Virus record (IMG/VR): IMGVR_UViG_3300047457_000104
Location: 1 to 32,074 of that record
Origin: a virus
Reading direction: 5' to 3' (one strand)
Length of the DNA stretch: 32,074 nucleotides
The position numbers and the translations under genes are program-made. The notes below the pieces were generated by a model. It ran no database searches and was not told the origin of the DNA. It was given only the letters and a program-made list of their open reading frames with translations. This document shows, one piece after another, positions 1-7,765 of the stretch (within the stretch, counting starts at the first letter, position 1; each line of letters opens with the position of its first letter).

Positions 1-1251
1 TCGGAGTTTACATCTTATTTATTACCTGCTTGGCTGCTAGGCAAGTTCCCAAACAAAAAGATTATGCAGGTTTCCAATACATCAGAATTAGCTGAAGGTT
101 TTGGTCGTAAAGTGCGTAACTTGGTGGGCTCTGAGCGCTACAGAGAGATATTCCCTGATGTTGAGTTAAGGCAAGATTCTAAAGCTGCAGGACGTTGGAA
201 CACTAACAAGAATGGTGAGTATTTTGCGACAGGTGTCGGGGGTGCCTTGGCAGGCCGTGGTGCTGATATGTGTATTGTCGATGACCCTCACACAGAAGCC
301 GAGGCGTTAGCCGCTAGAACAAACCCAGCGATTTACGATAAGACCTATGACTGGTATACGTCAGGTCCTAGACAGCGGTTACAGCCTGGGGGCTCTATAC
401 TAATTTGCATGACCAGATGGCACTCCCGCGATTTAACAGGACAAATTCTTGAAGCGTCACAAAAGAGTGACAAGATGGACCAGTGGCGCCTTGTGCAGTT
501 CCCTGCAATATTACCTAGCGGTAAACCTCTATGGCCTGAGTTTTGGTCGTTAGAAGAACTAGAAGCAGTCAAAGCTGAGATTCCAAACAGTAAATGGCAA
601 GCGCAGTATCAACAGGAGCCTACCTCAGAAGAAGGTGCGCTTATTAAACGAGAATGGTGGCGAGAGTGGACAAGAGATAATCCGCCTAATAATATTGAGT
701 TCATCCTAATGTCTTGGGATACAGCCTTCGAGAAACATAACAATGCTGACTATAGTGCTATGACGGTATGGGGAGTGTTCGACCATGAAGATGAAAATGG
801 CAATATGCAGCCTAACATCATACTGCTTGATGCCGTTAAAAAACGTGTGGAGTTTCCTGAGCTGAAAGAATGGGTGTTTGATGCGTATAAAGAGTGGGAA
901 CCTGACGGAGTCATTATCGAAAAAAGGGCTTCAGGTGCATCACTAATCCAAGAGCTACGCCGCATGGGTATCCCCGTGCAAGAATTTACCCCCACTAAGG
1001 GCAACGATAAGATTTCTAGGGTTAACTCGGTTGCTGATATTTTTGCTTCAGGTTATGTATGGGCGCCACAAACTCGCTGGGCTGAAGAAGTGATAGATGA
1101 TGTGGCATCATTCCCCGCAGGAAAGCACGATGATATTGTTGATACAGTCAGTATGGCATTGATTAGATTTAGACAAGGTGGGTTTGTAGGAACCAAACGT
1201 GACGAACCCGAAGAAGAACAATACTTTAGACGCAAAGTGACGTATTATTAA
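1..1251 (+). CDS. terL: Phage terminase large subunit, 5' truncated
   Basis: This is the ATP-driven DNA-packaging motor and nuclease that fills the prohead through the portal. The reading frame is open from base 1, upstream of the first ATG at 64, and the first residues (SEFTSYLLPAWL) match the stretch just after the Walker A loop of this family, so the N terminus lies outside the window. Visible motifs are a Walker B-like segment (MCIVDDP, acidic pair near 280-285), the coupling motif ILICMTRWH near 397-423, and an RNase H-type nuclease domain with SWDTAF (Asp codon at 718), VIIEKRASG (Glu near 919) and KHDDIVDT (Asp pair near 1129-1134). These are the three acidic positions expected for the metal-binding site. 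The portal gene follows after 31 bases, the usual order. Confidence 0.95.
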   Translation, partial: SEFTSYLLPAWLLGKFPNKKIMQVSNTSELAEGFGRKVRNLVGSERYREIFPDVELRQDSKAAGRWNTNKNGEYFATGVGGALAGRGADMCIVDDPHTEAEALAARTNPAIYDKTYDWYTSGPRQRLQPGGSILICMTRWHSRDLTGQILEASQKSDKMDQWRLVQFPAILPSGKPLWPEFWSLEELEAVKAEIPNSKWQAQYQQEPTSEEGALIKREWWREWTRDNPPNNIEFILMSWDTAFEKHNNADYSAMTVWGVFDHEDENGNMQPNIILLDAVKKRVEFPELKEWVFDAYKEWEPDGVIIEKRASGASLIQELRRMGIPVQEFTPTKGNDKISRVNSVADIFASGYVWAPQTRWAEEVIDDVASFPAGKHDDIVDTVSMALIRFRQGGFVGTKRDEPEEEQYFRRKVTYY

Positions 1252-1282
1252 GTGAAGCTTTCACCTATAGGAACTACAGAAC

Positions 1283-3826
1283 ATGGCAATTGAAAAATCC
1301 CTTTACCAAGCCCCTCAAGGCATGGCAGCACTTGATAGTTTAGAACCAGACTTAGAGATCGAAATTGAAAACCCAGATGATGTTACGCTAAAAATCGGAG
1401 ATTTAGAACTTGATTTGATGCCTGATGAAGATTCAGAAGATTTCAATGCTAACTTAGCAGAAGAACTCGATGAGCAAGTATTAGCAACAATTGCTAATGA
1501 CCTTTTATCTGATTTCGACGCCGATATTGCCTCAAGACGTGATTGGTTGCAAACTTATGTCGATGGTATTGAGCTACTAGGCATGAAGATTGAGGAGCGG
1601 TCAGAGCCTTGGGAAGGTGCTTGTGGTGTGTATCACCCCCTATTGAGTGAAGCATTGGTTAAGTTCCAAGCTGAAACCATGATGAGTACGTTCCCGGCAG
1701 CGGGGCCTGTTAAAACTCAGGTGATTGGTAAGGAAACACAGGCTAAAAAAGAGGCGGCGACGCGAGTTCAAGACGATATGAACTATCAGTTGACTGATGA
1801 GATGGCTGAATTTAGACCAGAGCATGAGCGTATGTTGTGGGGTTTAGGGATGTCAGGTAATGCGTTCAAAAAAGTCTATTTTGACCCTCACTTAGACCGT
1901 CAGGTGTCGGTGTTTGTGCCTGCTGAAGACTTGGTTGTGCCATATGGTGCGATGAACTTAGAACAAGCGGAGCGTGTGACGCACGTTATGCGTAAAACTG
2001 AGAACGATTTACGCCGCCTACAGGTAGCAGGGTTCTATAGAGACGTCGATTTAGGTGAACCAGATAACGTTTTAGACGAAGTCGAGAAGAAAATAGCTGA
2101 AAAGATGGGCTTCAGAGCCACATCTGATGACCGATATAAGGTCTTAGAGATGCATGTTGACCTTGACCTGCCGGGTTTTGAGCATGAAGAAGATGGAGAA
2201 CCTACAGGTATTGCCCTACCTTACGTTGTGACCCTAGAAAAAGGTAGTAATACAATTCTTTCAATCCGTAGAAACTGGGAAGAAAATGACAAAAGCTATC
2301 AAAAACGTCAACATTTCGTTCACTACGGCTATGTGCCTGGGTTTGGGTTTTATTGCTTCGGGCTTATTCATCTCGTTGGCGCTTTTGCTAAATCTGGTAC
2401 TTCTCTTATCAGACAGCTTGTGGACGCAGGTACACTATCTAATCTCCCAGGTGGCTTCAAAGCTAGAGGCATGCGGATTAAAGGTGATGACACACCGATC
2501 TCACCGGGCGAATGGCGAGATGTAGACGTTCCAAGTGGGGCAATGCGGGACAATATCATCCCATTGCCTTATAAAGAGCCTAGTCAGGTACTAATGGCAC
2601 TGCTTAATCAAATTATTGATGAAGGCAGACGGTTTGCTAACGCAGCAGATCTACAAATCTCTGATATGTCGAGCCAAGCACCGGTCGGTACAACACTGGC
2701 TATTTTAGAGCGCACGTTGAAGGTGATGAGTGCGGTACAAGCGCGTATCCACTATAGTTTTAAACAAGAATTAGTCTTGTTAAAGGGGATTATTGCTGCT
2801 TATGCCCCTGAAGATTACAACTATGAGCCAGATACAGGCACACGTCGGGCAAGACGCTCTGACTATGAGATGGTGGATGTCATCCCTGTCTCTGACCCTA
2901 ACGCCTCAACAATGGCGCAGAAAATCGTACAGTATCAAGCGGTTCTGCAGTTGGCTCAACAGTCACCTCAAATCTATAACTTGCCATTATTGCATCGTCA
3001 GATGTTAGACGTATTGGGTATTAAAGACGCCCATAAGTTGGTGCCAATGGCTGAGGATATGAAGCCGGTCGATCCGATTACGGAGAACCAAAATATCTTG
3101 GCTATGAAGCCCGCCAAAGCGTTCTTAAATCAAGACCATCAGGCACATATTCAGGTACACATGGCAGCAATGCAAGACCCTAAAATTCAACAGCTTCTTC
3201 AAGGTAATCCAGCAGCACCACAGATTGCAGCGGCGGCTCAGGCGCACATTGCAGAGCATTTAGGGTTTGAGTATCGCAAACAGATTGAACAGCAGTTAGG
3301 CTTTGCATTACCTCCTCAGAAAGATGAGTCTGGTGAAGATATGCATATGGACCCCGAAGTAGAAGCGCAATTAGCACCGGTATTAGCTCAGGCGGCTCAG
3401 CAACTACTACAACAAAACCAAGCGCAAGTAGCACAGCAACAAGCTCAACAGCAGATGCAAGACCCAATAGTTCAAATGCAAATGCAAGAGTTACAGTTGA
3501 AAGCCGCTGAACAACAACGTAAAGCGCAAAAAGACCAAGCGGACATTCAGTTAAAAGCCCAACAACTTCAGGTAGAACGTGAACGTATTGCTGCACAAGA
3601 ACGCACAGCGCAACAGCAACAGAAGTTAAACGCCTTAAAAGCAGCCGCTGAAGTAACTGCGAAACGGGATGGTGAAGCTGCCAGACTTAAAATTGACGGT
3701 TTAAAAACAGCTGCCCAGATAACTGAACAGAAACGTAACAACAACGCTAAGTTAGCTGTGGATGCACTTAAAACGGCAGCTACACTAGAAGCACAAGCTA
3801 AAAACAAACCGACAAAAGGTGACTAA
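1283..3826 (+). CDS. Portal protein (podovirus-like, extended C terminus)
   Basis: At 847 aa this is larger than most portal proteins and even longer than the P22 portal (about 725 aa). It would form the dodecameric ring at the capsid vertex through which DNA enters and leaves. The acidic N terminus (about residues 20-65) is followed by a portal-like core (about 85-640). From about residue 690 to the end the protein is very rich in Gln, Ala and Lys with few helix breakers, which predicts a long coiled coil or barrel like that of P22 portals. Position directly after terL supports the call. An AGGAA motif precedes the ATG, and the stop overlaps the next start as TAATG. The assignment rests on context, size and remembered family resemblance, not on an alignment. 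Confidence 0.88.
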   Translation: MAIEKSLYQAPQGMAALDSLEPDLEIEIENPDDVTLKIGDLELDLMPDEDSEDFNANLAEELDEQVLATIANDLLSDFDADIASRRDWLQTYVDGIELLGMKIEERSEPWEGACGVYHPLLSEALVKFQAETMMSTFPAAGPVKTQVIGKETQAKKEAATRVQDDMNYQLTDEMAEFRPEHERMLWGLGMSGNAFKKVYFDPHLDRQVSVFVPAEDLVVPYGAMNLEQAERVTHVMRKTENDLRRLQVAGFYRDVDLGEPDNVLDEVEKKIAEKMGFRATSDDRYKVLEMHVDLDLPGFEHEEDGEPTGIALPYVVTLEKGSNTILSIRRNWEENDKSYQKRQHFVHYGYVPGFGFYCFGLIHLVGAFAKSGTSLIRQLVDAGTLSNLPGGFKARGMRIKGDDTPISPGEWRDVDVPSGAMRDNIIPLPYKEPSQVLMALLNQIIDEGRRFANAADLQISDMSSQAPVGTTLAILERTLKVMSAVQARIHYSFKQELVLLKGIIAAYAPEDYNYEPDTGTRRARRSDYEMVDVIPVSDPNASTMAQKIVQYQAVLQLAQQSPQIYNLPLLHRQMLDVLGIKDAHKLVPMAEDMKPVDPITENQNILAMKPAKAFLNQDHQAHIQVHMAAMQDPKIQQLLQGNPAAPQIAAAAQAHIAEHLGFEYRKQIEQQLGFALPPQKDESGEDMHMDPEVEAQLAPVLAQAAQQLLQQNQAQVAQQQAQQQMQDPIVQMQMQELQLKAAEQQRKAQKDQADIQLKAQQLQVERERIAAQERTAQQQQKLNALKAAAEVTAKRDGEAARLKIDGLKTAAQITEQKRNNNAKLAVDALKTAATLEAQAKNKPTKGD

Positions 3827-4017
3827 TGAACGCTATAGAATGGTTGATACAACAAATCAACGATGAAGTAGAACTAAGAAACTCAGCACTCTGCCAAGGA
3901 AAGGTGGAGAGTTTTGACGAATACAAAAGACTTTGTGGTGAGGCTAGAGGGTTACTCATTGCGAAGGAACTAACCATAACCCTTAAAGACAAAATGGAGA
4001 ACTCGGATGACGAGTAG
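3826..4017 (+). CDS. Small hypothetical protein between portal and co-chaperonin
   Basis: A 63-aa charged protein, predicted mostly helical, with no membrane segment and two Cys residues (CQGKVESF, RLCGEARG). The start overlaps the portal stop (TAATG), indicating translational coupling. Its 3' end overlaps the next gene by 11 bases in another frame. Small helical proteins of this kind often follow the portal in related aquatic phages. I do not recognise a function. The tight coupling on both sides supports a real gene. Confidence 0.75.
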   Translation: MNAIEWLIQQINDEVELRNSALCQGKVESFDEYKRLCGEARGLLIAKELTITLKDKMENSDDE

Positions 4018-4426
4018 TACGATACTTATTGGCTCAAACCCCAATAAACCGCAAGTAGTTGGTGCTGTTAACTTGGAAGCCACCCCCGAAGAGAAAGCAA
4101 GCCAACTACCTAAACCATCGGGTTACCGCATCTTATGTGCTATTCCTGAAGTAGAGAAGGAATATGAAAGTGGCATCATTAAAGCTGATGTCACTATGAA
4201 GCATGAAGAAGTATTAACCACTGTTTTATTCGTAGTTGCTTTAGGTCCAGATTGCTACCCAGAAGAGAAGTTTCCTAGTGGTCCTTGGTGTAAGCCTGGT
4301 GATTTTATTTTGGTTAGACCAAACGCTGGTTCAAGACTGAAAATTCATGGTCGTGAAATGCGAATCATCAATGATGATTCAGTTGAAGCGGTCGTCCAAG
4401 ATCCGCGTGGCATTAAGCGAGCATAA
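4007..4426 (+). CDS. GroES-like co-chaperonin (Cpn10 family)
   Basis: A 139-aa protein whose core (about residues 38-133) follows the Cpn10 pattern: a first strand (YRILCAIPEVE), a mobile-loop-like segment (about 50-65, ESGIIKADVTMKHEE), a central strand with TTVLFVVALGPDCY, the segment KPGDFILVRPNAGSRLKIHGREMRIINDDSVEAVV, typical of GroES ends, and a short basic tail. GroES homologues cap a GroEL chamber; phage versions such as T4 gp31 replace host GroES so that the capsid protein can fold. Location between portal and scaffold fits a role in capsid folding. A GGAGA motif at 3996-4000 sits 6 bases before the ATG. The N-terminal extension of about 35 residues is unusual for GroES. No phage GroEL gene is visible, so host GroEL is the likely partner. 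Confidence 0.82.
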   Translation: MTSSTILIGSNPNKPQVVGAVNLEATPEEKASQLPKPSGYRILCAIPEVEKEYESGIIKADVTMKHEEVLTTVLFVVALGPDCYPEEKFPSGPWCKPGDFILVRPNAGSRLKIHGREMRIINDDSVEAVVQDPRGIKRA

Positions 4427-4436
4427 GGAGTAGAAC

Positions 4437-5348
4437 ATGGCTGAATACGAAGAATATAAATTTCCTGACGAAGTGGAAGAAAGCACCTCTGAAATTGAAA
4501 TCGAGATTGAGGATGATACTCCGGAAGAAGACCGCGGTCGTCAACCAATGCCTAAAGAGATTGTAGATAATCTCGAACAAGATGAACTTGAAGAATACGA
4601 TGAAAGTGTTAAACAAAAGCTGAAACAGCTTAAAAAGGTTTGGCATGATGAACGTCGCGCGAAAGAGCAGTTGGCTAGAGAGCAAGAAGAAGCCTTAGCT
4701 GTAGCAAGACGCTTGTACGAAGAAAACCAAAAATTGCGTTCCGCATATGTTTCAGGTGAAAGAGAGTACATATCTACCGCGCAGTCTAACGCGCAAATGG
4801 AAATGGATGCTGCCAGACGTGCATACCGTGAGGCCTATGAATCAGGTGACACAGATGGGCTACTAGCCGCGCAAGAAAAACTGAACATCGCACAGTTAAA
4901 AGTAATGCGGGCGGAAAATTTAAAAGAAACCCCTTTACAAGAACCAGAAGATGTTGTACAAATTAAGCGTGAAGAGTACCAGTCTGCACAACCTCAGCCT
5001 GTACAACCCGATGCTAAAGCTAGAGCGTGGCAAGAACGCAACAGATGGTTCGGTAAAGATGAGGAAATGACAGCCACCGCATTAGGTTTACACCAAAAAC
5101 TAGTGAACAATGGCGTTGAGGCTGGATCTGATGAATATTACAGCACATTGGACAAGACGATGCGCACAAGGTTTAGCGAGTATTTTGGGGAACCAAAGGC
5201 GAAACCACGCACTGTCGTAGCGCCAGCGACCCGTAGCACATCTTCAAACAAGATAAAACTCACTCAGAGCCAAGTCCAAATTGCCAAAAAGTTTGGTCTA
5301 ACACCTGAAGCATATGCAAAAGAAGTTTTAAAATTGGAGAATAAATAA
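4437..5348 (+). CDS. Capsid scaffold-like protein
   Basis: A 303-aa, highly charged protein. Residues 1-45 are strongly acidic (EIEIEIEDD), and residues about 55-165 are rich in Glu, Lys, Arg, Gln and Ala with a long coiled-coil character. The C-terminal 30 residues (KLTQSQVQIAKKFGLTPEAYAKEVLKLE) form a basic amphipathic helical hairpin of the kind scaffolds use to bind the coat protein. Composition, length and position between portal and major capsid gene fit a scaffold. AAGGAG at 4425-4430 precedes the ATG. No protease motif is visible in or near it, so the scaffold may leave the head intact. The start of the next gene overlaps its stop. Confidence 0.78.
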   Translation: MAEYEEYKFPDEVEESTSEIEIEIEDDTPEEDRGRQPMPKEIVDNLEQDELEEYDESVKQKLKQLKKVWHDERRAKEQLAREQEEALAVARRLYEENQKLRSAYVSGEREYISTAQSNAQMEMDAARRAYREAYESGDTDGLLAAQEKLNIAQLKVMRAENLKETPLQEPEDVVQIKREEYQSAQPQPVQPDAKARAWQERNRWFGKDEEMTATALGLHQKLVNNGVEAGSDEYYSTLDKTMRTRFSEYFGEPKAKPRTVVAPATRSTSSNKIKLTQSQVQIAKKFGLTPEAYAKEVLKLENK

Positions 5349-5803
5349 TGGCTACCCCACAAAACAGAACCCCGCGTGACCTAGAAACCAGAGTATTAGC
5401 AGAGCGTCCTAAGCAGTGGATGCCTCCTGAAGCTCTCCCAGAGCCAGACAAACAGGCTGGTTTCGCCTATAGATGGATTCGCGTTTCAATGCTGAACAAA
5501 GATGACCCTAGCAACACATCAAAGTCGTTTCGCGAAGGTTGGGAACCAGTAAGAATTGAAGAGCAACCACAGTACTCACTGTTAGCCTCTCGTGAAGGTC
5601 GATACAAAGACAATATCGAGATTGGTGGGTTGTTATTGTGCAAAATCCCTGCAGAGTTTATGGATCAACGTAGAGCGCATTTCGCTAACGCCACAGAGTC
5701 TCAGGCAACTGCAGTAGATAACAGCTTTATGAGAGAGAACGATGCACGTATGCCTTTGTTTAAAGAGCGTAAGTCGTCTACTTCTTTTGGTAAAGGTTTT
5801 TAA
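5348..5803 (+). CDS. Conserved head-module protein of unknown function
   Basis: A 151-aa soluble protein with an N-terminal Pro/Arg-rich segment (residues 1-40, containing PPEALPEP) and a mixed alpha/beta middle with WIRVSML and GGLLLCKIPAEF, ending in a basic Ser/Gly tail (KSSTSFGKGF). It is coupled to the scaffold gene by TAATG and lies two genes before the capsid gene. Proteins of this type occur at the same place in related aquatic podovirus-like genomes, as I recall. A role in the head (minor capsid or assembly factor) is an inference from position only. Confidence 0.72.
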   Translation: MATPQNRTPRDLETRVLAERPKQWMPPEALPEPDKQAGFAYRWIRVSMLNKDDPSNTSKSFREGWEPVRIEEQPQYSLLASREGRYKDNIEIGGLLLCKIPAEFMDQRRAHFANATESQATAVDNSFMRENDARMPLFKERKSSTSFGKGF

Positions 5804-5818
5804 TTTTAGGAGTTTCTA

Positions 5819-6634
5819 ATGGCTTATCCTGTTATTTCAGGCCCATATGGGTTCAAGCCCGTAAATCTTATTGGTGGTCAAGTCTTCTCAGGCTCGACAC
5901 GTTATATGCCTATTGCATACGGCTACAACACCAATATCTTCTACGGCGATTTCGTTCAGTTATCTAGCGGTTACGTGAACATCTTAGCTAACACTATTAC
6001 AGGTAACGCTGCAGTGGGTGTTTTCTTGGGTTGTACTTTCACTAACCCTGTAACCAAACAAAAATTGTTTTCGCAATACTGGCCTGCTGGTACTTTGGCA
6101 GGTGACGCGGAAGCAATTATTTGCGATGATCCAGACACAGTATTTAAAGCAGCTGTTGTAACCGCTGCAGGTAACACTGCAATTGCTTCTGCCTCTTCAT
6201 TGTTGGTAGGCCAAAACATGGCGGGTAATACTTCAACAGGTTCAACTGCAACTGGTGATTCTGCTGGTGGTGTTGTCGCTGCTTCTTCTAGCGCTGGTAA
6301 TTTCCGCGTATTGGGTTTAGTGCCTGACACTCAAGTATCTTCTTCAGCTACTTATGTTTCTGGTACAGGTACTACTACATTGACTGTTTCTGGTCTGTCT
6401 GTAGGCGCTGTTATCCCTGTGGGTACTGACGTATTCCAAAGCATCAATGGTCAATTGCAATTTACAGGTTCTACTGTATCTACTGCGGCTACTGTTACTT
6501 CAAGTACTTCGCAAGCATTAACAGTAACAGCCTCAACTGCAACCATTTCAGCCGCTAATCCGTTAGTATTGGTCCAAACACCTGAAGTTCTCATTAAGAT
6601 TACTTTCGGTGCTCACAGATACTACGTAGCCTAA
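5819..6634 (+). CDS. Probable head decoration or fibre-like virion protein
   Basis: A 271-aa protein rich in Ser, Thr, Ala, Gly and Val with few charges, a composition typical of beta-sandwich virion proteins. The N-terminal 110 residues (ISGPYGFKPVNLIGGQ, PAGTLAGDAEAIICDDP) resemble small capsid-associated proteins that precede the coat gene in other phages. Residues about 175-255 are a Thr/Ser/Val-rich beta region. The end (VLIKITFGAHRYYVA) is a plausible closing strand. AGGAG at 5808-5812 precedes the ATG. I infer a capsid decoration or stabilising role; no enzymatic motif is visible. Confidence 0.7.
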   Translation: MAYPVISGPYGFKPVNLIGGQVFSGSTRYMPIAYGYNTNIFYGDFVQLSSGYVNILANTITGNAAVGVFLGCTFTNPVTKQKLFSQYWPAGTLAGDAEAIICDDPDTVFKAAVVTAAGNTAIASASSLLVGQNMAGNTSTGSTATGDSAGGVVAASSSAGNFRVLGLVPDTQVSSSATYVSGTGTTTLTVSGLSVGAVIPVGTDVFQSINGQLQFTGSTVSTAATVTSSTSQALTVTASTATISAANPLVLVQTPEVLIKITFGAHRYYVA

Positions 6635-6647
6635 TAGGAGTTAACTA

Positions 6648-7556
6648 ATGGCAATTTCTCGCGCCCAGCTATTAAAAGAGTTGTTACCGGGCTTGAACGC
6701 TTTGTTCGGTTTGGAATACGCTCGTTACGGTGAAGAACATAAAGAAATCTACGAAACAGAGACTTCTGAGCGTTCTTTTGAAGAAGAAACAAAACTGTCT
6801 GGTTTCTCAGCAGCACCTGTCAAAAACGAGGGTCAAGCCCTGCAGTATGACAATGCTCAAGAAGCTTGGACTGCACGATACAACCACGAAACTATTGCTT
6901 TGGGCTTCAGTTTGACCGAAGAAGCAATCGAAGATAACTTGTATGATTCATTATCAGCTCGTTATACAAAAGCATTGGCTCGTGCTATGGCTTACACCAA
7001 ACAGGTTAAAGCAGCTAACGTATTGAACAATGGTTTCAATGCAGCTATTACTGGTGGTGATGGTGTGTCTTTGTTCAGTTCTGCCCATCCGTTAATTAAC
7101 GGTGGCTCAAACAGCAACGTACCAAGCACTCCTGCAGACTTAAACGAAACCTCTTTAGAAAATGCTGTGATTCAAATCGCTGCATGGACTGACGAGCGTG
7201 GCTTGTTGATCGCTGCTAAACCTAAGAAATTGATTGTTCCACCTGCACTACAATTCGTTGCAACTCGTTTGTTGGAAACTGAATTACGTGTTGGTACAAC
7301 TGACAACGACATCAACGCTATTAAAAATAACGGTGCTGTTCCTGAAGGTTATGCAATCAACCACTTCTTGACTGATAACAATGCTTGGTTCTTGACCACA
7401 AACGTGCCAAACGGTCTCAAACACTTTGTTCGTAGCCCACTTGCTACTTCAATGGATGGTGATTTCGAGACTGGCAATGTACGATATAAAAGTCGCGAAC
7501 GTTACAGCTTCGGCTATAGTGATCCACTTTCTATCTACGGTTCATCTGGCTCTTAA
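6648..7556 (+). CDS. Major capsid protein, Mu gpT / HK97-fold-like
   Basis: A 302-aa protein in the place of the major coat gene, after portal and scaffold-like genes, with a strong Shine-Dalgarno (AGGAG at 6636-6640) and a strong terminator just downstream. Recognisable stretches are MAISRAQLLKELLPGLNALF at the N terminus, YNHETIALGFSLTEEAIEDN (about residues 82-101), the loop FSSAHPLINGGS (about 142-153) and PKKLIVPPALQFVATRLLET in the second half. From memory these match the Mu gpT-like coat proteins, which take the HK97 fold. It is shorter than many HK97-type precursors, and no N-terminal prodomain or maturation cleavage site is evident, in line with a separate scaffold gene. Family placement is from memory. 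Confidence 0.88.
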   Translation: MAISRAQLLKELLPGLNALFGLEYARYGEEHKEIYETETSERSFEEETKLSGFSAAPVKNEGQALQYDNAQEAWTARYNHETIALGFSLTEEAIEDNLYDSLSARYTKALARAMAYTKQVKAANVLNNGFNAAITGGDGVSLFSSAHPLINGGSNSNVPSTPADLNETSLENAVIQIAAWTDERGLLIAAKPKKLIVPPALQFVATRLLETELRVGTTDNDINAIKNNGAVPEGYAINHFLTDNNAWFLTTNVPNGLKHFVRSPLATSMDGDFETGNVRYKSRERYSFGYSDPLSIYGSSGS

Positions 7557-7568
7557 GCTAGTAAAATC

Positions 7569-7584
7569 AATAACTTAGGTTATT
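7569..7584 (+). repeat. Small hairpin after the capsid gene
   Basis: AATAAC (7569-7574) and GTTATT (7579-7584) form a 6-bp stem with a four-base loop, just past the capsid stop and directly upstream of the terminator. It may protect the 3' end of the capsid mRNA or be part of the terminator region. Confidence 0.4.
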
Positions 7585-7588
7585 ACCG

Positions 7589-7615
7589 AAAACCCGCTCC
7601 GGCGGGTTTTCTTTT
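7589..7615 (+). terminator. Rho-independent terminator after major capsid gene
   Basis: AAAACCCGC and GCGGGTTTT form a 9-bp stem around the tetraloop TCCG (7598-7601), and the T-run continues with CTTTT. This is a strong intrinsic terminator 32 bases after the capsid stop. It would set the 3' end of an abundant head transcript, so downstream genes need read-through, antitermination or their own promoter. Confidence 0.9.
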
Positions 7616-7665
7616 GTCTGATGGTTACTCACGGTATGGTATAAATCATACGTTTCCGAAATCAT

Positions 7666-7713
7666 TTGACAATCTCTGTCCATACATTTTGTTATCAAAG
7701 GCGTTGATATAAT
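7666..7713 (+). promoter_or_regulatory. Candidate promoter(s) of the homing endonuclease gene
   Basis: TGATATAAT at 7705-7713 is a perfect extended -10 element (TGn plus TATAAT) and needs little -35 support. Initiation would fall near 7720, giving about 45 nt of leader to the ATG at 7766. A second possible promoter is a consensus TTGACA at 7666-7671 with a weaker TGTTAT at 7690-7695 (18-bp spacing). Placement directly after a strong terminator and before an AT-rich inserted gene supports independent expression. Confidence 0.6.
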
Positions 7714-7723
7714 AAACGCCTTG
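7696..7723 (+). repeat. Inverted repeat centred on the -10 element
   Basis: CAAAGGCGTT (7696-7705) and AACGCCTTG (7715-7723) are complementary apart from one extra A, with a nine-base centre holding TATAAT. As DNA this could be an operator where a dimeric repressor covers the -10. As RNA in a read-through transcript it forms a hairpin. Both are inferences from symmetry. Confidence 0.5.
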
Positions 7724-7765
7724 AGGTACAATAAACGTAACAACTATGTAGAGACGGATACTTTC

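Noticed and set aside
3180-3596. Long open frame on the minus strand opposite the portal C terminus (138 codons)
   Set aside because: It is a shadow of the Gln-rich coding strand (CAA/CAG read backwards gives Leu/Val codons); no ribosome site or plausible protein pattern.
7640-7647. TATAAATC resembling a T4-type late promoter
   Set aside because: One base off the consensus octamer, inside an AT-rich stretch with a small inverted repeat (7634-7651), and no T4-like late sigma factor is in view; chance is likely.
7721-7765. TTG start giving a longer homing endonuclease
   Set aside because: The start would coincide with the predicted transcription start and has no ribosome-binding site; the 15 extra residues do not resemble the zinc repeat.
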